Of a stretch of DNA of 51,392 bases, positions 1 through 8,916 are shown piece by piece. The notes beneath the pieces are model-generated. The model worked only from the letters and a program-made list of their open reading frames with translations. It did not search any database and was not told where the DNA came from. The stretch is taken from contig SHXR01000031.1 of NCBI GenBank assembly GCA_009693235.1, positions 1 through 51,392 of the forward strand, in the 5' to 3' direction. A program made the translations under genes and the position numbers. The number at the start of each line of letters is the position of its first letter. Within the stretch, counting starts at the first letter, position 1. The stretch comes from Betaproteobacteria bacterium. Lineage in GTDB: Bacteria > Pseudomonadota > Gammaproteobacteria > Burkholderiales > SG8-39.

Positions 1-43
1 GGCTTCGGAGCACGTCCCATATGAGTAGACTTCTTCATGGTGG

Positions 44-631
44 TTGAGCTTTCTTCGGTTCAGGTTGAGGATGTCAAGAACCCGCATTCTGGGCCCTCGA
101 TCGTTTCAACCACCAACTCAACCTTCAACTACGGGCGGGACATGCTCCTACGAACTCACATCTGATGCACGAGGTAGATCACAAGGTGTAAATATCGCCT
201 TCGTTGGCGATCGTCCATTTTCTCCTCCAACCGCCGCGCCCGGCCCCGGGGTTGGAGCTTTGATTTTCGCGGCGGTCTTTCTTGCCGTCATGGCAGTGAT
301 GGTCGCGATGGGTAAGGTACCTTTTGGGGTGCTTGTCGCGTACCTTGCCGGGAGTTGTGTGGCATACGTGGTTTATGTTTTTGACAAAGCCGCGTCTCTG
401 AAGGGGCAGTGGAGAACGCCGGAGAGCACGTCGCATCTTTTCAGTTTGATGGGTGGGTGGCCTGGCGCGATGCTTGCTCAGCGAACGCTTCGCCACAAGA
501 CGCAGAAGCAATCGTTTCAGTTGACGTACTGGCTAACGGTTGCGCTCAACTGCGCAGCCTTGGGTTGGCTGCTTTCGCCTGCCGGGATGCGTTCAGTAAA
601 GTCCTTCGTGGGTTTCGTTTTAGGCCTCTAA
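44..631 (+). CDS. DUF1294 membrane protein, N-terminal cold-shock domain degraded
   Basis: The C-terminal 110 residues carry the DUF1294 signature: two hydrophobic helices (about 78-115), then FDKAASLKGQWRTPE, LMGGWPGAMLAQ and RHKTQKQSFQ, then a last helix with YWLTVALNC. In many betaproteobacteria this domain follows a cold-shock domain. Here residues 35-57 (YELTSDARGR, then VNIAFVGDRP) resemble the end of such a domain, but nothing in the same frame upstream restores it. A short stretch at positions 1-21 reads GFGARPI, reminiscent of the cold-shock GFGFI motif, and is then interrupted by a stop. The start used is a TTG at 44; an ATG at 71 is an alternative. The function of DUF1294 is unknown. 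The domain call is firm, the start is weak, and the gene may be a decayed fusion. Confidence 0.7.
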   Translation: MSFLRFRLRMSRTRILGPRSFQPPTQPSTTGGTCSYELTSDARGRSQGVNIAFVGDRPFSPPTAAPGPGVGALIFAAVFLAVMAVMVAMGKVPFGVLVAYLAGSCVAYVVYVFDKAASLKGQWRTPESTSHLFSLMGGWPGAMLAQRTLRHKTQKQSFQLTYWLTVALNCAALGWLLSPAGMRSVKSFVGFVLGL

Positions 632-691
632 AGAAACACCCATCAAGTGATCGAACGGTAAAGGTGTAAGCAAGCTGGTTGCGGGTTTGCA

Positions 692-1753
692 ATGCGTTTG
701 ATGCCGAATTTCTCGGTGCGCTTGGACAGGTGGCGCAGGACGTGCTGTCGGTATCCCGTTGTGCCAGTATCATGCACGCGAGCAGACATTCGTCCCTCCA
801 CCCATCGTTCCCAACTACCGAGGCAAGACACTACGAAAGCCGCATACATCGAACAACATGGCGGGCCAGAGGTCCTGAAGTACGGCGATCAGCCTGACCC
901 CAAGGCCGGCCCTGGCGAAGTCGTGATCGATATCGTCGCGGCCAGTGTGAATGCGGCCGATTGGAAGGCGCGCGCGGGTTCCTATGCGCAAATGAAAATG
1001 CCCTATGTGCTGGGGCGCGATTTCTCGGGCACCATCAGCGCGTTGGGCGAAGGAGTCAGCGAGTTCCGCGTGGGCGATGCGGTGTTCGGCGTGTGCGAGG
1101 CGGGCCAAGAGGGCGCCTACGCGGAAAAGATCGCAATGAAGGCTGCCATCATCGCCAAGAAACCTGATCGGTTGTCGCATGTCGATGCGGCTGCGCTGGC
1201 ACTCGCGGGCCTCACCGCGATCAGCGCGGTCGACGAAACATTGAAACTAAAGGCGGGCGAGACGATTCTGATCCAAGGCGGTGCGGGTGGTGTCGCCGGT
1301 TTCGCCATTCAATTTGCCAAGCATCTTGGCGCTCGTGTGATCACCACTGCGAGCGCATCGAATCACGACTATCTCAAAAAACTCGGCGCCGATCAGATCA
1401 TCGATTACAACACCACCGATTTCACCCGCGTGGTATCGAATTGCGATGCTGTCTTCGATACTGTTGGCGGCGATGTGGCGACCAAGTCGTTCGCGGTGCT
1501 CAGACCTGGTGGCCGCGCAGCCTTCATCGCATCCGGTGCGCAGGCGCCCAAGCCGCCGCGCGATGATGTGATGTCGCTGCGTCCGCCCGTCAAACGCACC
1601 CGCGCGCCGCTTGAACGCATCGCCGAGCTGTACCTATCCGGGGCAGTGCGTGCGCCTGAGATCAAGCTCTACCGGCTCTCGGATGCGATCGAAGCGCATC
1701 GAGTGAGCGAGTCGCGGCATCTCCGAGGGAAGCTGGTGTTCCAAGTGCGCTGA
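692..1753 (+). CDS. Zinc-free NADP-dependent alcohol dehydrogenase / quinone oxidoreductase-like
   Basis: Medium-chain dehydrogenase/reductase of the quinone-oxidoreductase branch, expected to reduce quinones or enones with NADPH in the cytosol. Conserved sequence begins at residue 49 (KAAYIEQHGGPEVL), followed by the GroES-like domain (VLGRDFSGTISALG) and the Rossmann domain with GETILIQGGAGGVAGFAIQFAK and a terminal RGKLVFQV. There is no zinc-binding cysteine cluster, as expected for this branch. The first ATG (692) would add 47 unconserved residues. The codon just before the conserved start is ACG at 833, where relatives have ATG, so the true start is uncertain. No partner genes are evident. 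Confidence 0.8.
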   Translation: MRLMPNFSVRLDRWRRTCCRYPVVPVSCTRADIRPSTHRSQLPRQDTTKAAYIEQHGGPEVLKYGDQPDPKAGPGEVVIDIVAASVNAADWKARAGSYAQMKMPYVLGRDFSGTISALGEGVSEFRVGDAVFGVCEAGQEGAYAEKIAMKAAIIAKKPDRLSHVDAAALALAGLTAISAVDETLKLKAGETILIQGGAGGVAGFAIQFAKHLGARVITTASASNHDYLKKLGADQIIDYNTTDFTRVVSNCDAVFDTVGGDVATKSFAVLRPGGRAAFIASGAQAPKPPRDDVMSLRPPVKRTRAPLERIAELYLSGAVRAPEIKLYRLSDAIEAHRVSESRHLRGKLVFQVR

Positions 1754-1802
1754 GATAGTGGCAGTCAACCGGTCGGTGATCTGGACCAGTTAGGGGGTAT
1801 CA

Positions 1803-2546
1803 ATGAAATTCGCATTGAGTTCGATTCCGCCGGTTCTTGCCGGTTTGATACTGGCACTGTCAGTCGATTCGGTGAGTGCCGCAGATTTCAAGGTGCTCGC
1901 CGCCGGCGCGACCAAGGAAACCTACCTGGAACTCCTCCCGCAGTTTGAAAAGAGTTCGGGACACAGGGCCGTGACGACCTGGTCGGGTACCCTCAACATC
2001 AAGAAACGGATCGCCGACGGCGAAGTCTACGACCTCGTAATCGTCGGTGCGCCGGAGATCGACGCATTCATCCAGCAAGGCAAGGTCGCGCCAGGAAGTC
2101 GGGTTGATTTAATGAAGCCAGGCGTGGGGGTAGCGGTGCGCGCCGGCGCGCCGAAACTCGATACGACCTCCCGCGATGCGCTGAAAAAGACACTCCTCGC
2201 CGCAAAATCGATTGGCTATTCGACCAGTCCGAGCGGCATTCATGTAGCGAGCCTATTCGAGCGAATGGGCATCGCCGATCAGGTCAAAACGAAGCTGAAG
2301 CAAACGCCGTCCGGTATCGCGGCCGGAGAGGTTGACATCGGCTTCCAGCAAGTCAGCGAACTCATTCATTTCCCAGGGGTTGACTACATCGGCCCGTTGC
2401 CGTCGGACCTGCAGAACATCACGGTGTATTCCGCGGGCATCCATAGTGGCGCGACGCAGGCAGGGGCGGCAAGAGCCTGGGTGAAGTTTCTCACTGCGCC
2501 GACCGCTGTCCCAACGATCAATAAGTTCGGCATGGAGCCGGGCTGA
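1803..2546 (+). CDS. ModA-like periplasmic substrate-binding protein
   Basis: A type II periplasmic binding protein related to the molybdate receptor ModA. It has a Sec signal peptide (about residues 1-26, ending SVSAADF), then FKVLAAGATKETYLELLPQFEKSSGH, the usual opening strand of the family. At 247 residues it has the usual ModA size. Conserved patches include YDLVIVGAPEIDAFIQQGKV and GEVDIGFQQVSELI. No ModB/ModC permease or ATPase gene is near, so the ligand need not be molybdate; orphan ModA-like proteins of this kind are common in Bug-rich betaproteobacteria. Its stop overlaps the start of the next gene (TGATG), suggesting coupled translation. Confidence 0.75.
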   Translation: MKFALSSIPPVLAGLILALSVDSVSAADFKVLAAGATKETYLELLPQFEKSSGHRAVTTWSGTLNIKKRIADGEVYDLVIVGAPEIDAFIQQGKVAPGSRVDLMKPGVGVAVRAGAPKLDTTSRDALKKTLLAAKSIGYSTSPSGIHVASLFERMGIADQVKTKLKQTPSGIAAGEVDIGFQQVSELIHFPGVDYIGPLPSDLQNITVYSAGIHSGATQAGAARAWVKFLTAPTAVPTINKFGMEPG

Positions 2547-3505
2547 TGCGCCGCGCACTGATTGGCTTCCTAGCACTGGCTGCCATCGGCTTGCCTGCGG
2601 CACACGCGCAGTATCCGGTGAAGCCGATCCGGATCCTGCTCGGCTTCACGTCGGGCAGCCTGCTTGACTTGACCACGCGTTTGGTCGCACCACGTCTTGC
2701 CGATGCGCTCGGTCAACAGGTCATCGTTGAGAACAAACCGGGGGCGAGCAGCAATATCGCGACCGAGCAAGTGATTCGTGCACCCGCCGATGGCTATACG
2801 CTGCTGATGGGTGGGGTGGTGAATCCGATTAACACGACGCTGTATGCCAGCCTGCCTTTCGATTTCATTCGCGATACCGCACCCATCGTCCTGATCGGCA
2901 CGGCGCCAAGTCTCCTAGTCGTGCATCCATCGGTGCCGGTTCATTCGGTGCGTGATCTCATCGACTATGCGAAGAAGCGTCCCGGTGAAGTCACGTTCGG
3001 GTCATCGGGCAATGGCACGGCCCCGCATCTGGCCGGTGAAATGCTGAATCTGATGGCCGGTATCAAGCTGGTTCATGTGCCCTACAAGAGTAGCCCACAA
3101 GCGATGACCGATTTGCTCGCGGGCAGGGTGCATGCGACCTTCTCGCCGCCTTCGACCGCGCTGCCGCATCTGAAAGCGGGCACGCTGCGTGGCATTGCAT
3201 CGACCGGCGCACGACGGGCGAGCGCGGCAGCCGATCTGCCGACGATGATTGAGGCGGGTCTCCCCGACTACGCGGGCGAAGTGTGGATGGGCCTCTTTGC
3301 GCCCGCCGCGACGCCACGCGCGGTGATCGAGCGCATCAATCGCGAAGTCGTGCAGATTCTTGCCATGCCGGAGTTGCGTGCCCAATTTGCGGCGCAGGCC
3401 ATTGATCCGCTTGGCGGCAGTCCTGAATCATTTGCCGATTATGTGAAGGCAGAAACCGCGAAATGGGCGCAGGTGGTGCGGGCGTCCGGTGCGAAGGTGG
3501 ATTAG
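2546..3505 (+). CDS. Tripartite tricarboxylate transporter receptor, TctC/Bug family
   Basis: Periplasmic solute receptor of the Bug (TctC) family, which binds carboxylates, amides or nicotinate-like compounds. Signal peptide about residues 1-22 (ending AHAQ), then the family opening YPVKPIRILLGFTSGSLLDLTTRLVAPRLADALGQQVIVENKPGASS and the signature region APADGYTLLMG. Length 319 is typical. No TctA or TctB membrane subunit is encoded in the window, which is normal for Bug proteins: most are orphans that share membrane components or work as sensors. It overlaps the ModA-like gene by one base. Confidence 0.9.
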   Translation: MRRALIGFLALAAIGLPAAHAQYPVKPIRILLGFTSGSLLDLTTRLVAPRLADALGQQVIVENKPGASSNIATEQVIRAPADGYTLLMGGVVNPINTTLYASLPFDFIRDTAPIVLIGTAPSLLVVHPSVPVHSVRDLIDYAKKRPGEVTFGSSGNGTAPHLAGEMLNLMAGIKLVHVPYKSSPQAMTDLLAGRVHATFSPPSTALPHLKAGTLRGIASTGARRASAAADLPTMIEAGLPDYAGEVWMGLFAPAATPRAVIERINREVVQILAMPELRAQFAAQAIDPLGGSPESFADYVKAETAKWAQVVRASGAKVD

Positions 3506-3533
3506 CGCTACCGTTCATCTGTACCTCACGCGC

Positions 3534-3552
3534 GGCCACCCACAAGGTGGCC
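3534..3552. terminator. Possible hairpin terminator after the Bug-protein gene
   Basis: A perfect 7-bp stem (GGCCACC, loop CACAA, GGTGGCC) lies 29 bases after the Bug gene stop and before the glycosyltransferase cluster. Only two T residues follow directly, so a classical Rho-independent terminator is not certain. Confidence 0.4.
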
Positions 3553-3641
3553 TTCCACAATCTGATTCCCGTAGAATAGCGGCTGTTCCCATCTGCAAGC
3601 GATGAGCACCTGTTGAGCCCCGCTACCGCAGCATCCCTACG

Positions 3642-4394
3642 ATGAGCCTCTCGGTCATCGTCATCACCAAGAACGAAGCGTCGGTCATCGAGCGCTGTTT
3701 GTCGTCGGTGGAGTGGGCTGGCCAAATCGTCGTCGTGGATACACAAAGCACCGATGGCACCGTCGAGATCGCGCGACGTATGGGTGCGCACGTCGAGAGC
3801 ACCACAGACTGGCCAGGTTTCGGGCCGCAAAAGAATCGTGCGCTGGCGCTTGCCACCGGCGATTGGGTCCTTTCGATCGATGCGGACGAATGGGTCACGC
3901 CGGCGCTTAGGGCCGAAATCGAGCACGTCATTACAAGTGAGAGTGCCGCAAACGGGTGGCGGATGCCAAGACTTTCCAGCTTTTGCGGTCGCATCATGCG
4001 CCACTCGGGTTGGTGGCCGGATCATGTGACGCGATTGTTCCGGCGCGGCAGAGCGCGGTTCTCCGATGATCTCGTCCATGAACGACTGATTGTTCAAGGT
4101 GAAATCGGGACGCTCAATCAACCTCTGGCTCATGAAGCGATTCGCGACATCGACGATTCCCTTGGCAAAATGGCGTCGTATTCCACCGCCGGCGCCCACA
4201 TGCTGCATGCGCAAAGAAAATCATCATCGCTCACCGGCGCCATTGCTCACGGCGTATGGGCGTTCATTCGAACCTATGTGCTGCGGGCCGGCTTTCTGGA
4301 CGGGCGGGAAGGCTTCGTTTTGGCGGTCGCCAACGCCGAGGGCGCCTACTACCGCTATGTGAAATTGATGTTCCTTGCGAAACGAGCGAAATGA
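3642..4394 (+). CDS. Family 2 glycosyltransferase, WaaE/KdtX-like
   Basis: GT-A fold glycosyltransferase of the WaaE/KdtX type, which adds a hexose to the inner core of lipopolysaccharide at the cytoplasmic face of the inner membrane. It opens with LSVIVITKNEASVIERCLSSVEWAGQIVVVDTQSTDGT, followed by GPQKNRALALATGDWVLSIDADEW, which holds the DxD metal and nucleotide-sugar motif. Length 250 matches the family. It is the first of three overlapping glycosyltransferase genes; its TGA overlaps the next start as ATGA. The exact sugar and acceptor cannot be told from sequence. Confidence 0.85.
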   Translation: MSLSVIVITKNEASVIERCLSSVEWAGQIVVVDTQSTDGTVEIARRMGAHVESTTDWPGFGPQKNRALALATGDWVLSIDADEWVTPALRAEIEHVITSESAANGWRMPRLSSFCGRIMRHSGWWPDHVTRLFRRGRARFSDDLVHERLIVQGEIGTLNQPLAHEAIRDIDDSLGKMASYSTAGAHMLHAQRKSSSLTGAIAHGVWAFIRTYVLRAGFLDGREGFVLAVANAEGAYYRYVKLMFLAKRAK

Positions 4395-5206
4395 AAACCG
4401 CGGTCATCGTCACGACCTACAATCGTCCGGACGCGCTCGCCGCCGTATTGGCCGGTTACGAGGCGCAATCAACGAAGTCATTCGAGCTGTTGGTTGCCGA
4501 TGACGGATCGACCAGTGCAACCCGCGAAGTGGTCGATCGGTTTTCCATGCGCGCCAAAGGCAGCATGCAACATGTGTGGCATGAAGACCTCGGCTTTCGC
4601 GCCGCGGCCATTCGGAATCGCGCGTTGGCAACCTCGAGCGCCGACTACATCATTTTCACCGATGGGGATTGCGTGCCCGGTCGCGATTTTGTCGCGACCC
4701 ATCAGCGCCTCGCCGAGCCTGGTTATTTTGTGGCGGGAAACCGCGTTCTGTTGAGCGACCGATTTACCACGGAGACGCTGTCAAAGTCGTATTCTCTTTG
4801 TCACTACAGCAGTATCCAGTGGTTTCTTGCACGCATGCGGGGTGACATCAATCGCCTGTCGCCCCTCATTCGACTACCGGAGGGGGGGGCATGGCGCAAG
4901 ACCTCGCCGGATCGCTGGGAAGGTGTCAAGACCTGCAATGTCGCGGTATGGCGTGACGATCTGGTGCGCGTGAATGGCCTGGACGAGACCTATTCAGGAT
5001 GGGGTCTGGAAGACAGCGATCTCATCATTCGATTGCTGCACGCCGGCGTTAAACACAAGAGTGCGCGCTGCGCCGCGCCGGTCTTCCATCTCTGGCACCA
5101 AGAAAATGATCGCGCGGGTCTGGCCGAAAACCAGAAAAGGCTTGATACGATTCTCGCCTCAAGGCGAGTGCGTGCCGAGGAGGGTCTCGATCAATATGGT
5201 GGATGA
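4391..5206 (+). CDS. Family 2 glycosyltransferase with C-terminal galactosyltransferase-like domain
   Basis: About 271 residues from the ATG at 4391, chosen because MKTAVIVTTYNRPDALAAVL is the normal start of a GT2 domain and it gives an ATGA overlap with the preceding gene. The DxD-type motif is FTDGDCVPGRDFV. The C-terminal part (NGLDETYSGWGLEDSDLIIRLLHAGV, then FHLWHQEND) is the GT7/galactosyltransferase-like domain often fused to GT2 in surface-polysaccharide enzymes. A run of eight G residues sits in frame at 4882-4889. The ATGA overlap with the heptosyltransferase-like gene downstream supports one lipopolysaccharide or capsule operon. Confidence 0.85.
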   Translation: MKTAVIVTTYNRPDALAAVLAGYEAQSTKSFELLVADDGSTSATREVVDRFSMRAKGSMQHVWHEDLGFRAAAIRNRALATSSADYIIFTDGDCVPGRDFVATHQRLAEPGYFVAGNRVLLSDRFTTETLSKSYSLCHYSSIQWFLARMRGDINRLSPLIRLPEGGAWRKTSPDRWEGVKTCNVAVWRDDLVRVNGLDETYSGWGLEDSDLIIRLLHAGVKHKSARCAAPVFHLWHQENDRAGLAENQKRLDTILASRRVRAEEGLDQYGG

Positions 5207-6315
5207 ATGTCGCCGATGAATCCATGACGCCAAGCAGCATTCTGGTGGTCGTGACGCGACGCATCGGTGATGTGCTGCTCGCGACGCCGGTCATCCGATC
5301 GTTGCGTCGCAAATGGGCGGATGCCGCGATCGACGTGCTCGTGTTTGCCGGTACCGAAGAGATCCTCGCCGGGAATCCCGATATCCGCCGTGTCATCAAG
5401 ATCGCGGAGCGTCCGACCTTCCAACACCATCTCGACTTAGCGAGGCGGCTGTGGCGCACCTACGATATCGCGCTCTCGCTGATTCCGGGCGATCGACCGG
5501 TGATCTATGCGTGGCTGGCGGGGCGGAGGCGCATCGGACTCGTTATCGCTTCGCCAAAGCACTATTGGAAGCGCTGGCTCATGGACCAATGGGTACCATT
5601 CGAGAATGCTGAGTCGCATACGATCCAGACGTATTTGCGAGTGTTGTCGGCACTTGGCGTTGCGCCGAGCTACGAGGTTGTTGCGGGTTGGGCCGATCAC
5701 GATGTCATCAGCGCGAATGCCAAACTAAACGACGCTGCCATCACAGGCGAGTTCGTGGTGATGCATCCATCGCCGAAGTTCGCCTACAAGACCTGGACCA
5801 TCGCCGGCTGGCGCGATGTGGGGAACTGGCTCATGGCGGCCGGATATCGATTGATGCTTACCGGCGGACCGGAGGCGACTGAGCGTGACTATGTTGCTTC
5901 GATCGCCGCGTCGCTTCCGGGCGCCGTGGATTTCGCCGGCAAGCTTTCTCTTGCTGAAATCGGCTATGTGTTGTCGCGGGCACGTCTTTATATCGGACCC
6001 GATACCGCGGTCACGCATCTTGCCGTTGCGGTTCATACGCCGGTGGTTGCGTTGTTCGGCCCCACCGATCCGGTCAAATGGGGGCCTTGGCCCGCCGCTC
6101 ATCGCGATGGCACGAATGTGTGGCAGCGGATCGGGTCAAAGCGTGCGGGCAACGTCTCATTGATTCAAGGGACCGGTGGCTGTGTGCCCTGCATGGAAGA
6201 GGGTTGTCAGCGGCACATCGACAGCCTGAGCGATTGCCTGCAGCAGTTGCCGGCGTCGCGTGTGATCGAGGCGGCGGGGGAGATGTTGCAGGCGCAAGTC
6301 GTCGAGCGAAGATAG
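5203..6315 (+). CDS. Family 9 glycosyltransferase (LPS heptosyltransferase type)
   Basis: GT-B fold enzyme of the ADP-heptose:LPS heptosyltransferase family (WaaC/WaaF/WaaQ), acting on lipopolysaccharide core in the cytoplasm. The N-terminal domain starts [30 protein letters not shown]; the C-terminal nucleotide-sugar domain has [14 protein letters not shown] and the signature [33 protein letters not shown]. Length 370 is typical. The ATG at 5203 overlaps the previous stop (ATGA); a second ATG at 5224 would remove seven residues. The stop codon ends at 6315, directly against the CCA end of the convergent tRNA-Arg. Confidence 0.88.
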   Translation: MNVADESMTPSSILVVVTRRIGDVLLATPVIRSLRRKWADAAIDVLVFAGTEEILAGNPDIRRVIKIAERPTFQHHLDLARRLWRTYDIALSLIPGDRPVIYAWLAGRRRIGLVIASPKHYWKRWLMDQWVPFENAESHTIQTYLRVLSALGVAPSYEVVAGWADHDVISANAKLNDAAITGEFVVMHPSPKFAYKTWTIAGWRDVGNWLMAAGYRLMLTGGPEATERDYVASIAASLPGAVDFAGKLSLAEIGYVLSRARLYIGPDTAVTHLAVAVHTPVVALFGPTDPVKWGPWPAAHRDGTNVWQRIGSKRAGNVSLIQGTGGCVPCMEEGCQRHIDSLSDCLQQLPASRVIEAAGEMLQAQVVERR

Positions 6316-6392
6316 TGGTGCGCCCGGAGGGACTCGAACCCCCGACACCCGGCTTCGAAGGCCGGTACTCTATCCAGCTGAGCTACGGACGC
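6316..6392 (-). tRNA. tRNA-Arg (anticodon UCG)
   Basis: Read on the minus strand this is a full cloverleaf of 77 bases including an encoded CCA (6316-6318). The acceptor stem GCGTCCG pairs with CGGGCGC (one G-U pair). There is a D arm with AGCTCAGCTGGATAGAGT, an anticodon stem CCGGC/GCCGG around loop CTTCGAA (anticodon TCG at 6356-6358), and a T arm with GGTTCGAGTCC. It reads the CGA arginine codon. Its 3' end touches the stop codon of the heptosyltransferase-like gene with no spacer. Confidence 0.97.
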
Positions 6393-6455
6393 GAGGGCTG
6401 AACCTTACCAGACGCGGCGCGTTCGAGGTAGGGTTCACGAAGGTTGATCGGCGCT

Positions 6456-8813
6456 TCACGCCTTCGCGCGGCCCCTGATGGCCTGCCATACGCGCTCGGG
6501 GGTCACCGGCATATCCATGTGCTCCACGCCGAATTCGGCCAGCGCATCGACCACCGAATTGACGACCGCGCCGAGCGCGCCCGTGGTGCCGCCCTCACCA
6601 CCGCCACGCAAGCCAAGTGCGTTGGTGGTCGACGGAACTTCGCTTACGGCCGTGGTGAAGAACGGCAACATGTCGGCACGGGGCATCGTGTAATCGAAGA
6701 ACGAACCGGCTAATAGTTGCCCCGTCGCGGCATCGTAATGACAGCGCTCCCACAGCGCTTGCCCAACGCCTTGCGCGATGCCGCCTTGGGTTTGTCCATG
6801 CACGATCATCGGATTGATGGCGCGGCCCACATCATCGACAGCGGTGTAGCGCACGAGATCGACCACGCCGGTTTCCGGATCGATCTCGACTTCGCAGACG
6901 TGCGATCCATGCGGGAACGAGGGCTGCGGCAGATTCTCTTCATGGACGGCGGCGAGTGGACCGCGCAGATCGTCCGGCATATCCGAACGTGTTGCGGCGC
7001 GCGCGACCTCAAATAGATCGACGCCGCGGTCAGTGCCCTTTACGCTGAAACGCCGCCGCGCAAATTCGATATCCCCTTCGGCCGCTTCCAGCAGCCGGGC
7101 GGCGATGCGTTTGCCTTTTTCGACGATCTGGTCTGCGGCAACCGCCATTACGATCCCACCCATGCGCATCGAACGCCCCGAATGCGAGCCGCCACCGATC
7201 GGTGCCGCATCGGTATCGCCGGTAATCAGGTTAACCTGATTGACCTCGACACCCAGCCATTCCGCCATCATTTGCGCAAAGCTGGTTTCATGGCCCTGTC
7301 CGGCCGAGAGCGTGCCAAGCGCGACATCCACACGCTGGTCCGCGTGCACTGTGATGGTGGCACGCTCGCGGGGAAATCCGGTGGCGACTTCGATGTAGTT
7401 GGCAAGCCCGATGCCTCGCAACATGCCGCGTGAACGCGCCTCCGCGCGTCGGGCGTCGAATCCCGACCAATCCGACAATTCGACCGCCTTTGCCTGCACC
7501 GAAGCATAGTCCCCGCTGTCGTATAGCATGCCGTACGGATTGCGATAGGGCATCGCCGTCACGAGGTTCAGGCGGCGAATCGCAACGCGATCGAAGCCGT
7601 GGCGTTGCGCGGCCATGTCGATCAGCCGTTCAATCACGTACATCACTTCCGGGCGGCCGGCGCTACGGTAGGGCGTTGTGGGCGAGGTATTCGTGTGCAC
7701 TGCGCGGCTCACCAGATGCGCGGCAGCAATGTTGTAGACACTGCTCGACATCTCCGAGCCCTTGGCAAGTGGCACGAATGAAACGCCAAATGCGCCGACA
7801 TTGCTGGTATTGGTGCCGCGAAAGCCGATGAAGCGACCGGATTCATCGAGTGCCAGCTCAACGGTCGACACGAGGTCGCGCCCGTGATATTCGGTGAGGA
7901 AGGATTCCGATCGCTCGCACACCCATTTGACTGGTCGTTTGATTCGTTTCGCTGCCCAGGCGACGAGCGCGAATTCCGGATAGGTATTGTTGCGCGTGCC
8001 GTAATTACCGCCGACATCCTTGGCGATGACGCGAATTGCAGTCTCTGGAACACCAAGAACGCCTGAGAGATCGGTGCGAATGCGAATATTGCTGCCGCCA
8101 CCTGCATAGACGGTGTAGGTTGTTCCGTCAAACACGGCCAGTGCAGCGCGCGGCTCGAGCGGAACGCCGGTGGCGCGATTGACCCAGGTGTCCACCGCGA
8201 CGATATGCTTCGCCGCTGCGAAGGCCGCACTGGTCTTCGCCAGATCGCCGATGCCACCCGTTTCGACGCAGATGTTCGATGGGGCTTGGTCCCACAGCGG
8301 CGCAACGCCCGCCTTGGTGGCCTCGCGCGATTCGGTGGTGGCCGGTAAGGGTTCGTAATCGATGACGATTTTCTCGGCCGCATCTTTTGCCGTCTGAATG
8401 GTTTCGGCCACTACCATCGCAACGGCTTCGCCCGCCGTCCTTACCTTGCCGATCGCCAATGGCCAATGCGGGGCGACGAAAATCGTCGATCCATCGCGAT
8501 TCTTGAGCGGGATTTCATGCGGATGCGCCGGGACCGGTCGATGCGGAATCGGCTGCAGCCCATCAGCCTGCATGTCGGCGCCGGTGAGAACCGCCAATAC
8601 GCCCGGCGATCGGCGTGCCTCATCGACCGTCATGCCACGAATCCACGCATGCGCATGGGGGGATCGCAACACAATCGCATGGGCTTGGCGGGGCAGATTG
8701 AAGTCGTCGCTGAACGTGCCTTCGCCGCGCAGCAGGCGCGGATCCTCGCGACGCAATACCGATTTGCCGAATCCTTGCGCTGCATCCTGGGTACGGGTAT
8801 GGAGGAATGACAT
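6456..8813 (-). CDS. Molybdenum hydroxylase large subunit (xanthine dehydrogenase/CoxL family), copy 1
   Basis: Large molybdopterin-cytosine-dinucleotide subunit of the xanthine oxidase family, about 785 residues from the ATG at 8813 (MSFLHTRTQ), just before the conserved [22 protein letters not shown]. Earlier in-frame ATGs would add an unconserved tail. Seen: [13 protein letters not shown] for cofactor binding, the active-site loop as PYRSAGRPE, and the C-terminal catalytic-glutamate motif [12 protein letters not shown]. The loop is the form-II type (YRGAGR-like), not the AYRCSFR of true aerobic CO dehydrogenase, so CO is an unlikely substrate. No medium (FAD) or small (Fe-S) subunit is adjacent; it is transcribed alone, divergent from the enolase-superfamily gene. 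Confidence 0.85.
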   Translation of the reverse strand: MSFLHTRTQDAAQGFGKSVLRREDPRLLRGEGTFSDDFNLPRQAHAIVLRSPHAHAWIRGMTVDEARRSPGVLAVLTGADMQADGLQPIPHRPVPAHPHEIPLKNRDGSTIFVAPHWPLAIGKVRTAGEAVAMVVAETIQTAKDAAEKIVIDYEPLPATTESREATKAGVAPLWDQAPSNICVETGGIGDLAKTSAAFAAAKHIVAVDTWVNRATGVPLEPRAALAVFDGTTYTVYAGGGSNIRIRTDLSGVLGVPETAIRVIAKDVGGNYGTRNNTYPEFALVAWAAKRIKRPVKWVCERSESFLTEYHGRDLVSTVELALDESGRFIGFRGTNTSNVGAFGVSFVPLAKGSEMSSSVYNIAAAHLVSRAVHTNTSPTTPYRSAGRPEVMYVIERLIDMAAQRHGFDRVAIRRLNLVTAMPYRNPYGMLYDSGDYASVQAKAVELSDWSGFDARRAEARSRGMLRGIGLANYIEVATGFPRERATITVHADQRVDVALGTLSAGQGHETSFAQMMAEWLGVEVNQVNLITGDTDAAPIGGGSHSGRSMRMGGIVMAVAADQIVEKGKRIAARLLEAAEGDIEFARRRFSVKGTDRGVDLFEVARAATRSDMPDDLRGPLAAVHEENLPQPSFPHGSHVCEVEIDPETGVVDLVRYTAVDDVGRAINPMIVHGQTQGGIAQGVGQALWERCHYDAATGQLLAGSFFDYTMPRADMLPFFTTAVSEVPSTTNALGLRGGGEGGTTGALGAVVNSVVDALAEFGVEHMDMPVTPERVWQAIRGRAKA

Positions 8814-8916
8814 GCTCTTCTCGTCGTGGAGGGGGGGGCTTGGCCAATGCGGCATCGCGATGGGCGCAGAGCGCATGATAGCCTTCGCGTTACTGGAATG
8901 ATTCGGAGGCTTGTTC

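Noticed and set aside
3336..4214. A 292-codon open frame on the minus strand across the first glycosyltransferase gene
   Set aside because: Antisense to a clear GT2 gene, with no family motif, Arg/His-rich composition and no ribosome site; a shadow of G+C-rich coding DNA.
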